Source: Peptoniphilus_A sp001811425
GTDB lineage: Bacteria; Bacillota; Clostridia; Tissierellales; Peptoniphilaceae
Length of the DNA stretch: 64,000 nucleotides
Reading direction: 5' to 3'
NCBI RefSeq assembly: GCF_001811425.1
Contig: NZ_KV804685.1
Span: 1 to 64,000 of the forward strand
In this document: positions 51,936 to 60,829 of the stretch, in pieces
Numbering within the stretch: the first letter of the stretch is position 1
How the letters are laid out: every line of letters starts with the position of its first letter
Translations under genes and position numbers: made by a program
The notes under the pieces: model-generated
What the model was told of the DNA's origin: nothing
Databases searched by the model: none
The model's input: the letters and a program-made list of their open reading frames with translations, nothing else

Positions 51936-52043
51936 TATGCCTGAAAAACATAAAGGGACTCCTTAGTAAGAGTCATTATTTGTGACGTGGGGGGAAAATA
52001 AAAATCTAAAACTTTAAAAAAAATTTAATCAATTATAAAAAAC

Positions 52044-52076
52044 AATAAAAAAAAGAGTACCAGACTTGGTACTCTT
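52044..52076 (-). terminator. Terminator of the Ser-Met-Phe tRNA operon
   Basis: On the minus strand: AAGAGTACCA-AGTC-TGGTACTCTT (10-bp stem) followed by T-run, immediately after tRNA-Phe. Confidence 0.9.
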
Positions 52077-52077
52077 A

Positions 52078-52153
<76 letters not shown>

Positions 52154-52160
52154 AAGTTAA

Positions 52161-52237
52161 TGGTGGGCCTTCAGGGACTTGAACCCGGGACCTACCGGTT
52201 ATGAGCCGGGCGCTCTAACCAACTGAGCTAAAGGCCC
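52161..52237 (-). tRNA. tRNA with CAT anticodon (elongator Met, or Ile2 after lysidine modification)
   Basis: A 77-base cloverleaf on the minus strand: acceptor GGGCCTT/AAGGCCC, anticodon loop CTCATAA (anticodon CAT), T-arm with GGGTTCAAGTCCC, encoded CCA. It lacks the C1-A72 mismatch of initiator tRNA. The acceptor and D-arm (GGGCCTTTAGCTCAGTTGG) resemble Firmicutes tRNA-Ile2 as much as elongator tRNA-Met; sequence alone does not settle this. The first anticodon-stem pair is C-T. Confidence 0.9.
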
Positions 52238-52244
52238 TCACCAT

Positions 52245-52336
52245 TGGCGGAGAAAGAGGGATTTGAACCCTCGCGACCCTAATCGGGACCTACTCCCTTA
52301 GCAGGGGAGCCTCTTCAGCCACTTGAGTATTTCTCC
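52245..52336 (-). tRNA. tRNA-Ser (GCT)
   Basis: A 92-base class II tRNA on the minus strand: acceptor GGAGAAA/TTTCTCC with discriminator G, anticodon GCT in loop CTGCTAA, long variable arm, T-arm with GGTTCAAATCC, encoded CCA. First gene of the operon. Confidence 0.95.
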
Positions 52337-52372
52337 AAATCGAAGGTCACTCTTTAGCAACTTACTTTATCT

Positions 52373-52401
52373 ATTCTAACGGACCAGAAGTTTTTTGTCA
52401 A
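52373..52401 (-). promoter_or_regulatory. Promoter of the tRNA-Ser-Met-Phe operon
   Basis: On the minus strand: TTGACA (52401-52396), 17-base spacer, TAGAAT (52378-52373). The start is about 30 bases before tRNA-Ser. Confidence 0.85.
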
Positions 52402-52510
52402 CTATTTTTTACAAAAAATTTAAAATCTTTTTATACTTTCACCCTATTTAAAGGACCCTGCTCAAGCATTATCTCATACTTTTTAAAAAAAATAAAGGTA
52501 AAAAATGATA

Positions 52511-52539
52511 TTGACATAAAATTAAATTGACTATATAAT
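52511..52539 (+). promoter_or_regulatory. Full-consensus promoter of the metal ATPase gene
   Basis: TTGACA (52511-52516), 17-base spacer, TATAAT (52534-52539): both hexamers are perfect. Such a strong promoter for a metal exporter usually implies a repressor; a small inverted repeat lies just downstream (52558-52571). Confidence 0.88.
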
Positions 52540-52557
52540 GAATGTATGAACAAATAT

Positions 52558-52571
52558 CGAATCTTAATTCG
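52558..52571 (+). promoter_or_regulatory. Inverted repeat downstream of the ATPase promoter, possible operator
   Basis: CGAAT-CTTA-ATTCG, 12-25 bases after the predicted transcription start. The arms are short and it is not a recognised CadC/ArsR or CopY box. It is too far from a T-run to be a terminator. Confidence 0.35.
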
Positions 52572-52595
52572 TGTAATTTTTAGCGTGAGGTAATT

Positions 52596-54665
52596 ATGAA
52601 TAAATATATTTTTCACTTAAAGGGACTTACTTGTGCAAACTGCGCAGGAAAAATTGAAGAAAAACTTAAAGAGACGCCTGGCATGATAAATCTCAACTAC
52701 GATTTTTTAAATGATGAGCTTACTTTTGAATCTGAAAAAGAATCTAAGGATTTAAAAAGTGAGATTCAAGATATAGTTGACTCCATAGAAGAGGGTGTAA
52801 CAGTTACAGAAGATTTAAATGAAGAGATTGAGTATGAAGAGGAAGAAGAGGAGGAAGAAAACTTTTCTATTTACAAGTGTATCTTAGTCTTTTTTGGAAT
52901 AATAATTCTACATTTTTTAAATCTTCCTGAAAAAATTAGATTTGTCTCTTACATAGTTTTATATGTAATTATTGGATACGATATAGTTAAAGCTTCCATT
53001 TCAAAAATTACCACGGGAAATTTTATGGATGAAAAATTTCTAATGACAGTGGCATCTATTGCAGCTATTATTTCTGGAGAATACGCCGAAGCTGTTGCTG
53101 TAATGCTATTTTATACTGTTGGAGAAATAATCCAAGATAGGGCTGTAGATAGTTCAAAGAAATCAATTAGAGAAGCCTTAAAATTAAAACCTGAATTTGC
53201 GAATTTAAAGAAGGGTGATAAGATAAGTAAAGTTGATCCAACGGAAGTTTCTGTTGGTCAAGTTATTGTAATTATGCCTGGAGAAAAAGTGCCTCTCGAT
53301 GGAAAAATAATTAAGGGTGCATCAAACCTTGACACTTCAAATATTTCTGGAGAGTTTGCACCAATTTCTCTTGAAGTTGGGGACGAAATCACTTCAGGTT
53401 TTGTCAACTTAGACTCATCTCTTGAAGTTGAAGTTACAAAGGAATATAAAGAGGGGACAATTGCAAAAATTATTGACATGGTAAAAAATGCCAGTACAAA
53501 CAAGGCGAAAGTTGAGAAATTCATCACAAGATTTGCAAAAATTTACACACCAATTGTCATAGGACTTGCAGTCTTACTTTTCCTAGTTTTAAATTTTGCA
53601 AGTTCACTAACTTTTAAAGAATCAATTTATAGGGCTGCCATATTTTTGGTAATATCCTGTCCTTGTGCTTTAGCAATTTCTGTTCCTCTTACAATTTTTG
53701 CAGGAATTGGCTCTCTTTCAAGAAGATCAATTTTTGTAAAGGGAGGAAATTCTATTGAAGCTTTGACAGATATTGATGGTGTTGCCTTTGATAAGACAGG
53801 AACAGTTACTAAGGGCGAATTTACTCTCGCAGAAGTTGAAGAAATAAAGGCTACAAGAGATGAAATTTTGGAAATTGCAGCAGTGGGAGAGATGTACTCA
53901 ACTCATCCTATTGCAAAGGCAATTGTAAAAAGTTTTAAAACTACAAAGACGCCTGAACACTTAAATAACATTGGTGGAAAGGGAATTGAGTTTGAATTAG
54001 ATGGCAAATCTTATTTAGTTGGAAATAAAAAATTAATGGACGACTTTTCTTTAAAACTTGAAAAGGAAGGAAGTTCAAATTTTGTAGATGTCTTTGTTGC
54101 AGATAAAAATGAAATTTTAGGAATTATAAAACTAAAAGATGAGATAAAAGAAGGCGTTAAGGAAAGTGTAGATAATCTTCACAAGAGGGGCGTAAAAACT
54201 TATATGTTCTCTGGCGACAAGGAAAATGTAGTTATGGAAATAGCCACTGAAGTTGGAATAGATTATTACAAGGGCTCACTTCTTCCTGATGACAAGGTTA
54301 GGGAAATAAGGGAAATCGAAAAAAATAAAAAGATTGCCTTTGTTGGAGACGGAACTAATGACGCACCTTCTCTTGCAAGCGCCTACCTAGGCATAAGTAT
54401 GGGCAGCGGATCTGACATCGCCATTGAAACTTCAGATATAGTTTTATTAAAAAATGACATTTCCTCTGTAGTAAGAGCAATTGACATTGCAAAAAAAGTT
54501 AAAAAGATTGCCTATCAAAATATTTTTATAGCCCTATTTTTAAAGCTAGTAGTCCTAGTTCTTGGCGCAATAGGATATGTTTCCATGCCACTTGCTGTTT
54601 TTGCCGATGTGGGAGTTGCCCTTATCTGTATTTTAAATTCTCTTAGAGTTTTTAAGGAGAAATAA
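52596..54665 (+). CDS. Heavy-metal-translocating P1B-type ATPase (CadA/ZntA-like)
   Basis: A 689-residue membrane pump. The N-terminal HMA domain has Cys13-x2-Cys16 ('LTCANC'). An acidic tract of eight or more Glu (about residues 82-93) precedes the first TM helices. The transport motif is Cys355-Pro-Cys357 ('SCPCALAIS'), the phosphorylated Asp399 is in 'DKTGTVTKG', and 'TGDGTNDAP'-type hinge reads 'VGDGTNDAPSLASA'. The CPC motif together with 'SCPCALAISVPL' and a GVALICILNS C-terminal helix fits Zn/Cd/Pb pumps (P1B-2) better than copper pumps. It should export toxic divalent metals. It has a perfect promoter, a GTGAGG ribosome site, and no regulator gene beside it. Confidence 0.9.
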   Translation: MNKYIFHLKGLTCANCAGKIEEKLKETPGMINLNYDFLNDELTFESEKESKDLKSEIQDIVDSIEEGVTVTEDLNEEIEYEEEEEEEENFSIYKCILVFFGIIILHFLNLPEKIRFVSYIVLYVIIGYDIVKASISKITTGNFMDEKFLMTVASIAAIISGEYAEAVAVMLFYTVGEIIQDRAVDSSKKSIREALKLKPEFANLKKGDKISKVDPTEVSVGQVIVIMPGEKVPLDGKIIKGASNLDTSNISGEFAPISLEVGDEITSGFVNLDSSLEVEVTKEYKEGTIAKIIDMVKNASTNKAKVEKFITRFAKIYTPIVIGLAVLLFLVLNFASSLTFKESIYRAAIFLVISCPCALAISVPLTIFAGIGSLSRRSIFVKGGNSIEALTDIDGVAFDKTGTVTKGEFTLAEVEEIKATRDEILEIAAVGEMYSTHPIAKAIVKSFKTTKTPEHLNNIGGKGIEFELDGKSYLVGNKKLMDDFSLKLEKEGSSNFVDVFVADKNEILGIIKLKDEIKEGVKESVDNLHKRGVKTYMFSGDKENVVMEIATEVGIDYYKGSLLPDDKVREIREIEKNKKIAFVGDGTNDAPSLASAYLGISMGSGSDIAIETSDIVLLKNDISSVVRAIDIAKKVKKIAYQNIFIALFLKLVVLVLGAIGYVSMPLAVFADVGVALICILNSLRVFKEK

Positions 54666-54838
54666 AACATAGTAAAATGCTATGAATTATTAGTGTTAAT
54701 AAATAGTTGGATAATTTTAAAAATAAATTTTTAAGGTTTTTGAATTTAAAAAACACCATAAAAGCTTATAAAATAGAGAAAATTTATTATTTTTAATAAA
54801 ATTAATAAAATTTCATCATAAAAAAATAACAATATTTA

Positions 54839-54867
54839 TTGAAAAATTAAAATTATTATGTTACTAT
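54839..54867 (+). promoter_or_regulatory. Probable promoter of the ferredoxin gene
   Basis: TTGAAA (54839-54844), 17-base spacer, TACTAT (54862-54867). A second candidate is the extended -10 TGG-TATAAT at 54906-54914, but it would start transcription inside the ribosome site. Confidence 0.5.
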
Positions 54868-54879
54868 TATGACAGAACA

Positions 54880-54901
54880 TTATGAATATAAAAATTCATA
54901 A
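54880..54901 (+). repeat. Inverted repeat between promoter and ferredoxin gene
   Basis: TTATGAAT-ATAAAA-ATTCATAA, eight perfect base pairs, about 30 bases before the start codon. It could be an operator or a 5' mRNA hairpin. Confidence 0.5.
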
Positions 54902-54932
54902 ATTTTGGTATAATTTTATGGAGGTAAATTAA

Positions 54933-55103
54933 ATGGCATATGTAATTAACGATTCTTGCATCGCTTGTGGTGCATGTCAACCAGAATGTCCAGTAGGATG
55001 TATTTCTGAAGGAGATATCTATACAATTGACGAAGCTCAATGTATCGATTGCGGTAGCTGTGCAGCTGTTTGCCCAGTTGGTGCTCCAAATCCTGAAGAC
55101 TAA
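54933..55103 (+). CDS. 2[4Fe-4S] ferredoxin (clostridial type)
   Basis: A 56-residue ferredoxin, below common ORF size cut-offs. Two cluster motifs are present: C-x2-C-x2-C-x3-C starting at Cys9 ('SCIACGACQPECPVG') and again at Cys37 ('QCIDCGSCAAVCPVG'), each followed by the usual Pro. It carries low-potential electrons (pyruvate:ferredoxin oxidoreductase, hydrogenase and similar enzymes). The ATG at 54933 has GGAGG upstream. It is monocistronic with its own terminators. The next gene is a putative ferredoxin-dependent activase/dehydratase. Confidence 0.97.
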   Translation: MAYVINDSCIACGACQPECPVGCISEGDIYTIDEAQCIDCGSCAAVCPVGAPNPED

Positions 55104-55470
55104 TTACTTAAAAGAAAGATAGGTTTCATGCCTATCTTTTTTTATTTTTAAATTTTATTTATTTTTAAAGAGAGAACTGTGTTTTCTCTTTTTTTATTGT
55201 AAATTTTTTGAAATAAAGTAAATATTTCACTATAAGTTCACAATTTCGGTTATAATAGATATAAACGAAAAGTTAAGAAATGTTTAATATTTTTATAATA
55301 AATATCAAACTTTATTTAAAAAAATATTGAATTAAGGCATTGAAAGTGCAATAATTATTTTTCATTAAATTTTAGTTAATAAAAAATCAATAAAATTAAA
55401 ATAAATTATTTTAAATGAAGTATTAGAAATTATACTCAATTTGCTTTTAATTTGAAAGGAGAAGTAGAGT
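55104..55470. other. Intergenic region between ferredoxin and the activase fusion
   Basis: 367 bases. One strong terminator (55115-55145) and a weaker hairpin with T-run (about 55168-55196) end the ferredoxin transcript. Further on are a TATAAT (55251-55256) without a good -35 and TTGAAT-17-AATAAT (55327-55355). The rest is A/T-rich and unstructured to the eye. The leader of the fusion gene could be over 100 bases. Confidence 0.5.
55115..55145 (+). terminator. Terminator of the ferredoxin gene
   Basis: AAAGATAGG-TTTCATG-CCTATCTTT followed by T-run. Confidence 0.9.
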
Positions 55471-58400
55471 ATGCTAATTCATATGGGATTAGATGTTGGT
55501 TCCACTACTGTAAAACTTGTAATATTAGATGAAAAATTAAATATCTTGTATAAAACTTATAGAAGACATTATTCTGATGTTAGAAAAACTGTAAAGGATG
55601 TCATCAATGAAGTTTATAAGGACTTCAAATATGAGACAGTTACTGTAAATGTAACTGGAAGTGGTGGTCTTTCTGTCCACAAATTTTTGGATATAGACTT
55701 TATCCAAGAAGTTGTGGCAGGAAGGGAGGCAATATCTTGTTTCATTCCAAAAACTGATGTTGCCATTGAACTTGGTGGCGAAGACTCAAAAATTACTTAT
55801 TTAAGAGGGTCTGTTGAACAGAGAATGAACAGTATTTGTGCTGGAGGTACTGGTGCCTTTATAGATCAGATGGCGTCTCTTCTTCAGACTGATGCTTCTG
55901 GCTTAAATGAAATGGCAAAGGATTATGAAAAAATATATCCAATAGCATCTCGCTGTGGTGTCTTTGCCAAGACTGATGTGCAAGCACTTATTAATCAAGG
56001 TGCCAGCAAGTCTGACATAGCAATTTCTGTCTTCCAATCAGTTGTCAACCAAACTATTTCAAACCTTGCTTGTGGCAGACCAATTAGGGGAAATGTAGCC
56101 TTTTTAGGTGGACCCCTTCACTTTTTGCCAATGCTAAAGGAAAGATTTGTTGAAACTTTAAATTTAAGTGAAGACGAGATAATTTCACCAGAAAATTCAC
56201 AAATATTTGTGGCTCTGGGAGCAGCTCTTTCTAGTTTTGATTCAAAGCCAATTTCCTTTGTGGAATTATTTAATCGCGTAAATAAAAGTGCCGACATAAA
56301 CATCAAGGAAAGTGATGTAATGCCGCCACTTTTCACAAGTGATGAAGAAGTCATAGCCTTTCGTGAAAGACATAAGACTAAGTCACTTAAAAAAGTGGAT
56401 TTAAAAACTTATAAAGGACCAATTTATTTGGGCATAGACTCAGGATCAACAACATCAAAACTTGTGGCAATTTCTGATAAAAATGAACTACTCTTCAGTT
56501 TTTATGGGTCAAACAAGGGCAATCCCCTTGACATAGCCATAGAAAACTTAAAAGAAATATATAAAGAAAAAAATGACAAGGCATATTTTGCTGGCTGTGG
56601 CACAACTGGTTATGGGGAAGAATTTTTAAAGGCTGCACTTAACTTAGACTTTGGAGAAGTTGAAACCATAGCTCACTTTACTGCTGCCAAATATTTTGAC
56701 CCGGAAGTTGACTTTATTTTAGACATTGGCGGACAAGACATGAAGTCCATGAAAATTAGAAATGGCGTAATAGAATCAATACTTCTAAATGAAGCTTGCT
56801 CTGCCGGCTGTGGATCCTTCCTTGAAACTTTTGCTCATTCAGTAAATATGAGCGCAGAAGAATTTGCCAAGGAGGCAACATTGTCAAGAAAGCCAGTAGA
56901 TTTAGGTTCACGCTGTACAGTTTTCATGAATTCCAATGTAAAGCAAGCTCAAAAGGAAGGGGCATCAGTGCCAGATATTTCTGCAGGACTTGCCTATTCT
57001 GTAATTAGAAATGCCATTCAAAAGGTAATAAAAATTAGGGACCCTAAGGAGTTAGGCGAACACATAGTAGTTCAAGGCGGCACATTTTTGTCTGATGCTG
57101 TCTTAAGAGCCTTCGAAAACTTGACTGGTGTTGATGTTACAAGACCAGACATTGCAGGCCTTATGGGTGCACTTGGAATGGCACTTATTTCTAAAGAAAA
57201 ATCTACAGGTAAATCTAATTTAATATCTGAGGAAGAATTAGAAAAATTTGAATATAAATCAATTTCAACAAATTGTAGACAATGCACAAATAATTGTGCC
57301 CTTTCTGTAAATGTATTTCCCAATGGAAAGAGATACATCACAGGAAACAGGTGCGAAAAGGGAGCAGGTCGCTTAAGAAGTAAAGAAGATGAGCTGCCAA
57401 ATATGTTCCGCTACAAATACGAAAGGGTCTTTGACTACAAATCACTTCCAGAAAGGGAAGCTAAGCGTGGTCTAGTGGGTATACCTAGAGTTCTAAATAT
57501 TTATGAAAACTATCCCTTCTGGCATACATTTTTCACAGAGCTTGGATATTCAGTAGTCCTTTCAAGTAAATCGTCAAGAGAAATTTACGAAAAGGGAATA
57601 GAGACAATTACCAGTGAAACTGCTTGCTATCCGGCAAAAATTTCTCACGGTCACATAGAAGACCTGATAGAAAAGGGACTTGACTTTATATTTTACCCAG
57701 CAGTATTTTATGAAGAAAAGCAATTTGAGAAGGCAGACAACACATTAAACTGTCCTGTGGTGGCAGGTTATTCTGAAGTTATAAAGAACAATGTGGATGC
57801 CATAATTGATGGAAAAGTAAAGTTTATGAATCCCTTTATTTCCTTTGACGACAGAAAAAAACTTGAGAAGAGACTTTCTGATGTCTTCGACTTCATACCT
57901 AAAGACGAAGTGAAAAAAGCTGTCCGTGCAGCTTATGAAGAGCAAGACAGGTATAGACTTGATGTCTTAAATGAAGGCAATAGAATCTTAGAAGAAGTGA
58001 CTAAAAAAAATCAAAGGGCAATAGTTTTATCAGGTAGGCCTTATCACATTGACCCAGAAATAAATCACGGCATACCAGAACTAATTACAAGCCTAGGTCT
58101 TGCTGTAATTTCTGAAGATGGAATTGCAAGAAATGTTGAAATCGACTCAAGACTTAGAGTCCTAGACCAATGGAATTATCACTCAAGACTTTACAGGGCG
58201 GCAAAATTTGTGGGAGAACATGAAAACTTAGAGCTTGTTCAACTTAACTCCTTTGGTTGCGGAATTGATGCAGTTACAACTGACCAAGTTCAACATATTT
58301 TAGAGTCCTACAACAAGATTTATACAGCCCTAAAAATTGACGAAGTTTCAAATTTAGGTGCCGTAAAAATTAGAATTAGGTCCTTAATTGAAGCAGCAGA

Positions 58401-59748
58401 AAAGAGAGAATTTGAAAAAATAGACGCTGAACTTGAAGGACTTCTTGACGATGATCCTGTAATGTTTACAAAGGAAATGAAGGAAGATTATACAATTTTA
58501 ATGCCGCAAATGTCTCCGCTTCACTTTAGCGTTTTTGAACCAATCCTAAGACATGAGGGAATAAACATTGAACTCCTAGAAGATTCGGGTCACAAGGTTG
58601 TCAATGAAGGCTTAAAATATGTAAATAACGACGCTTGTTATCCATCAATTTTTGTAGTTGGACAATTTATGGATGCAGTAAAGTCTGGCAAGTATGACAC
58701 AAACCGCCTGGCTCTTTTAATGAGTCAAACTGGTGGTGCTTGCAGGGCATCAAACTATGTTGGCTTTATAAGAAAGGCATTAAAGGATGCAGGTTACGGA
58801 CACGTGCCAGTAATTGGACTTTCCTTCCAAGGAATTGAAAAGCACACAGGTCTTGAATTTGACAAAAAACAATTAGTTAGAATTGGCAGAAAATTAATTC
58901 AAGGCATGCTTTACGCAGATCTCATCATGAGACTTACTCAAGCAACGAGACCTTATGAAGTGATAAAGGGTTCAGCAAATATTTTGCGCGACAGATGGAT
59001 TGACATTACCACATCAGAAGACTTAAATTACAGCAAGAAAACTTTTATATCCAACATTAACAAGATGATTGGAGAATTTAATAGACTTGAAATAAGAAAT
59101 GAAAAGAAACCAAAAGTTGGAATAGTTGGAGAAATCTTAGTAAAGTATGACCCAGCTGCCAACAATCATGTGGCAGAACTTCTTGAAAAGGAAGGGGCAG
59201 AAGTTGTTATTCCTGATTTGACAGATTTTATGATGTATTCCTTTAAGAATGCAAGGGCAAAGGCTGATAAACTTTCAAAGTCAAGACTTACTGCCTTTGT
59301 ATGTGAAATGGGAATTTCCTATATTGAATCCTACAGAAAGCATATTAGATTGGCACTTGAACCTACAAGGTTTATAGTTCCAGAAAAAATTGAAGAGATA
59401 ATTGACTATGCAGAAAAGTATGTTGACCTTGGAAACCAATATGGTGAAGGATGGCTTTTGACTGGCGAAATGGTGGAACTAATTGAATCTGGCGTGGAAA
59501 ATATTGTCTGCGTTCAACCTTTTGGCTGTCTTCCAAATCACATCACAGGCAAGGGCGTCATAAAGGCAATAAGAAATTCCTACGAAAGGGCAAATATCAT
59601 TCCAATTGATTATGACGCTTCAGCATCAGAAGTTAATCAATTTAACAGAATTAAACTAATGCTTTCACAAGCCAAGAGAAATATGGAACAAGGCGAAGAT
59701 AAATACAACAGAGGCTATTTAAAGAAAGCTGCCAGCTTAAAAAATTAA
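55471..59748 (+). CDS. 2-hydroxyacyl-CoA dehydratase activase/dehydratase-like fusion protein
   Basis: 1425 residues. Two tandem ASKHA (BcrAD/BadFG) activase domains come first. Domain 1 is about residues 3-265 ('GLDVGSTTVKL', 'CAGGTGAFIDQM', 'SRCGVFAKTDVQ'); domain 2 is about 318-580 ('GIDSGSTTSKL', 'EACSAGCGSFLETF', 'SRCTVFMNSNVKQ'). Each has the cysteines that hold a 4Fe-4S cluster between subunits. A Cys-rich joint (~603-635, 'NCRQCTNNC...NRCEKGAG') leads to a DUF2229 and a dehydratase-like (HGD-D) half with conserved cysteines ('SETACYPAK', 'NSFGCGIDAV', 'NNDACYPS', 'VQPFGCLPNH'). Activases use ATP to push one electron into a dehydratase or double-cubane cluster. Here donor and acceptor share one chain. 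Substrate unknown. Strong AAAGGAG before ATG. Confidence 0.88.
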   Translation: MLIHMGLDVGSTTVKLVILDEKLNILYKTYRRHYSDVRKTVKDVINEVYKDFKYETVTVNVTGSGGLSVHKFLDIDFIQEVVAGREAISCFIPKTDVAIELGGEDSKITYLRGSVEQRMNSICAGGTGAFIDQMASLLQTDASGLNEMAKDYEKIYPIASRCGVFAKTDVQALINQGASKSDIAISVFQSVVNQTISNLACGRPIRGNVAFLGGPLHFLPMLKERFVETLNLSEDEIISPENSQIFVALGAALSSFDSKPISFVELFNRVNKSADINIKESDVMPPLFTSDEEVIAFRERHKTKSLKKVDLKTYKGPIYLGIDSGSTTSKLVAISDKNELLFSFYGSNKGNPLDIAIENLKEIYKEKNDKAYFAGCGTTGYGEEFLKAALNLDFGEVETIAHFTAAKYFDPEVDFILDIGGQDMKSMKIRNGVIESILLNEACSAGCGSFLETFAHSVNMSAEEFAKEATLSRKPVDLGSRCTVFMNSNVKQAQKEGASVPDISAGLAYSVIRNAIQKVIKIRDPKELGEHIVVQGGTFLSDAVLRAFENLTGVDVTRPDIAGLMGALGMALISKEKSTGKSNLISEEELEKFEYKSISTNCRQCTNNCALSVNVFPNGKRYITGNRCEKGAGRLRSKEDELPNMFRYKYERVFDYKSLPEREAKRGLVGIPRVLNIYENYPFWHTFFTELGYSVVLSSKSSREIYEKGIETITSETACYPAKISHGHIEDLIEKGLDFIFYPAVFYEEKQFEKADNTLNCPVVAGYSEVIKNNVDAIIDGKVKFMNPFISFDDRKKLEKRLSDVFDFIPKDEVKKAVRAAYEEQDRYRLDVLNEGNRILEEVTKKNQRAIVLSGRPYHIDPEINHGIPELITSLGLAVISEDGIARNVEIDSRLRVLDQWNYHSRLYRAAKFVGEHENLELVQLNSFGCGIDAVTTDQVQHILESYNKIYTALKIDEVSNLGAVKIRIRSLIEAAEKREFEKIDAELEGLLDDDPVMFTKEMKEDYTILMPQMSPLHFSVFEPILRHEGINIELLEDSGHKVVNEGLKYVNNDACYPSIFVVGQFMDAVKSGKYDTNRLALLMSQTGGACRASNYVGFIRKALKDAGYGHVPVIGLSFQGIEKHTGLEFDKKQLVRIGRKLIQGMLYADLIMRLTQATRPYEVIKGSANILRDRWIDITTSEDLNYSKKTFISNINKMIGEFNRLEIRNEKKPKVGIVGEILVKYDPAANNHVAELLEKEGAEVVIPDLTDFMMYSFKNARAKADKLSKSRLTAFVCEMGISYIESYRKHIRLALEPTRFIVPEKIEEIIDYAEKYVDLGNQYGEGWLLTGEMVELIESGVENIVCVQPFGCLPNHITGKGVIKAIRNSYERANIIPIDYDASASEVNQFNRIKLMLSQAKRNMEQGEDKYNRGYLKKAASLKN

Positions 59749-59774
59749 AATTTATTAAAGTTTAAAAAATAAAA

Positions 59775-59820
59775 AGGACAAAAAATTTCCCCTCAGCCTT
59801 GAGGGGATTTTTCTTGTCCT
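59775..59820. terminator. Bidirectional terminator
   Basis: CCCCTCA-GCCT-TGAGGGG core, extended by AGGACAA/TTGTCCT outer pairing, with A-rich left and T-rich right flanks. It separates convergent genes. Confidence 0.9.
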
Positions 59821-59870
59821 AATTTATTAATCTTAATTAAATATAAATTTTCTAAATAAACTCGAAATAA

Positions 59871-60815
59871 TTAGATTTTTTTAAAAATATTTTTCAAAGT
59901 TTCATCTTGCAATAAATTATTTGTGCTATCTTGTTTTTTCTTTTCGTCGTTGTAAACTTGGATGTCCTTTTGTGGGTTGTAAGTTTGACCCTTAAGAGCT
60001 GCCTCAAAGGAATCCTTAGCTTCTTGCATCTTAACTTGGAAATCATTTAGTTCAATAATAAATTTTTTGGCAGAATCTTCATTTTTAGTCATAATAGATT
60101 CCTTAAGTCCAGGCAAAATTTCTAGTGCCTTTTCGCTTGCCCTTACAGTGTAATCGTGAGAGTTTTTAAATTTATCTGGCACGCTCATATTTTTAATTTT
60201 ATCAACAGTATTTCTAATTTCAGAATCTGCTTTGTCATAGGCAGCATTTAAGTCTGCATCAGAAAGTTTTGCTGCATTTTCAAAGAAACTTGATTTTAAA
60301 TTGACAATAGATTTAGTCAAATCATTTTGCAAATTTTTAATTTCCTTTACATATACTTCTTCATCAGTTGATAAATCTAGGATTGAAGAATTTGCTGAGT
60401 CCTTAATAATTACCTTAAAGTTGTCATTGTCCCACTTAACTTCAGCCTTCAAATTTTCAGCAACAAATCTTAGGGGAACAAAAGTGCGTTCGCTTTTTAT
60501 AATAGCTGGTGCATCTAGTTCAAGATCTTTTCCATTTACCTTTGCTTTTTTTGAATCAATTTTTAATTCAATGGAAGTATCCTTGCCCTTAACAGTAACA
60601 AGTCTTGCATCATTATTCCAACCTACTTCATAACCTAGTGTTTCAGAAATAAATCTAATGGGAACCATGGTTCTGTCATTTTGAATAAAGGGTGCAACGT
60701 CTGATTTAATAATTTTTCCATTGTACTCAATTACTGGAGTTCTAGATGCAAATACATTTGAGCTAATAAAAATTAAGATTACTAGTGAGAATATAAGTGA
60801 TTTAAATTTTTTCAT
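59871..60815 (-). CDS. Exported protein with copper-amine-oxidase N-terminal domain
   Basis: 314 residues. The signal peptide covers about 1-23 (ending VFA-S). Residues 25-140 contain the same two-repeat module seen in the amidase at 17.5 kb ('RTMVPIRFISETLGYEVGWNN' and 'RTFVPLRFVAENLKAEVKW'). The C-terminal half (150-314) is helical and Lys/Glu/Asp-rich with no enzymatic motif. Such modules are common in exported clostridial proteins, and this one has no copper oxidase catalytic domain. A wall-associated or lipid-side role is likely but unproven. It is the second gene of a minus-strand operon, 14 bases after the lipoprotein gene, with AAGGAGG. Confidence 0.85.
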   Translation of the reverse strand: MKKFKSLIFSLVILIFISSNVFASRTPVIEYNGKIIKSDVAPFIQNDRTMVPIRFISETLGYEVGWNNDARLVTVKGKDTSIELKIDSKKAKVNGKDLELDAPAIIKSERTFVPLRFVAENLKAEVKWDNDNFKVIIKDSANSSILDLSTDEEVYVKEIKNLQNDLTKSIVNLKSSFFENAAKLSDADLNAAYDKADSEIRNTVDKIKNMSVPDKFKNSHDYTVRASEKALEILPGLKESIMTKNEDSAKKFIIELNDFQVKMQEAKDSFEAALKGQTYNPQKDIQVYNDEKKKQDSTNNLLQDETLKNIFKKI

Positions 60816-60829
60816 TTAATTCTTCCTCC

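Noticed and set aside
51936..52043. Further hairpin GACTCCTTAGTAAGAGTC after phaC
   Set aside because: The stem is short and imperfect and no T-run follows; two better terminators already lie upstream.
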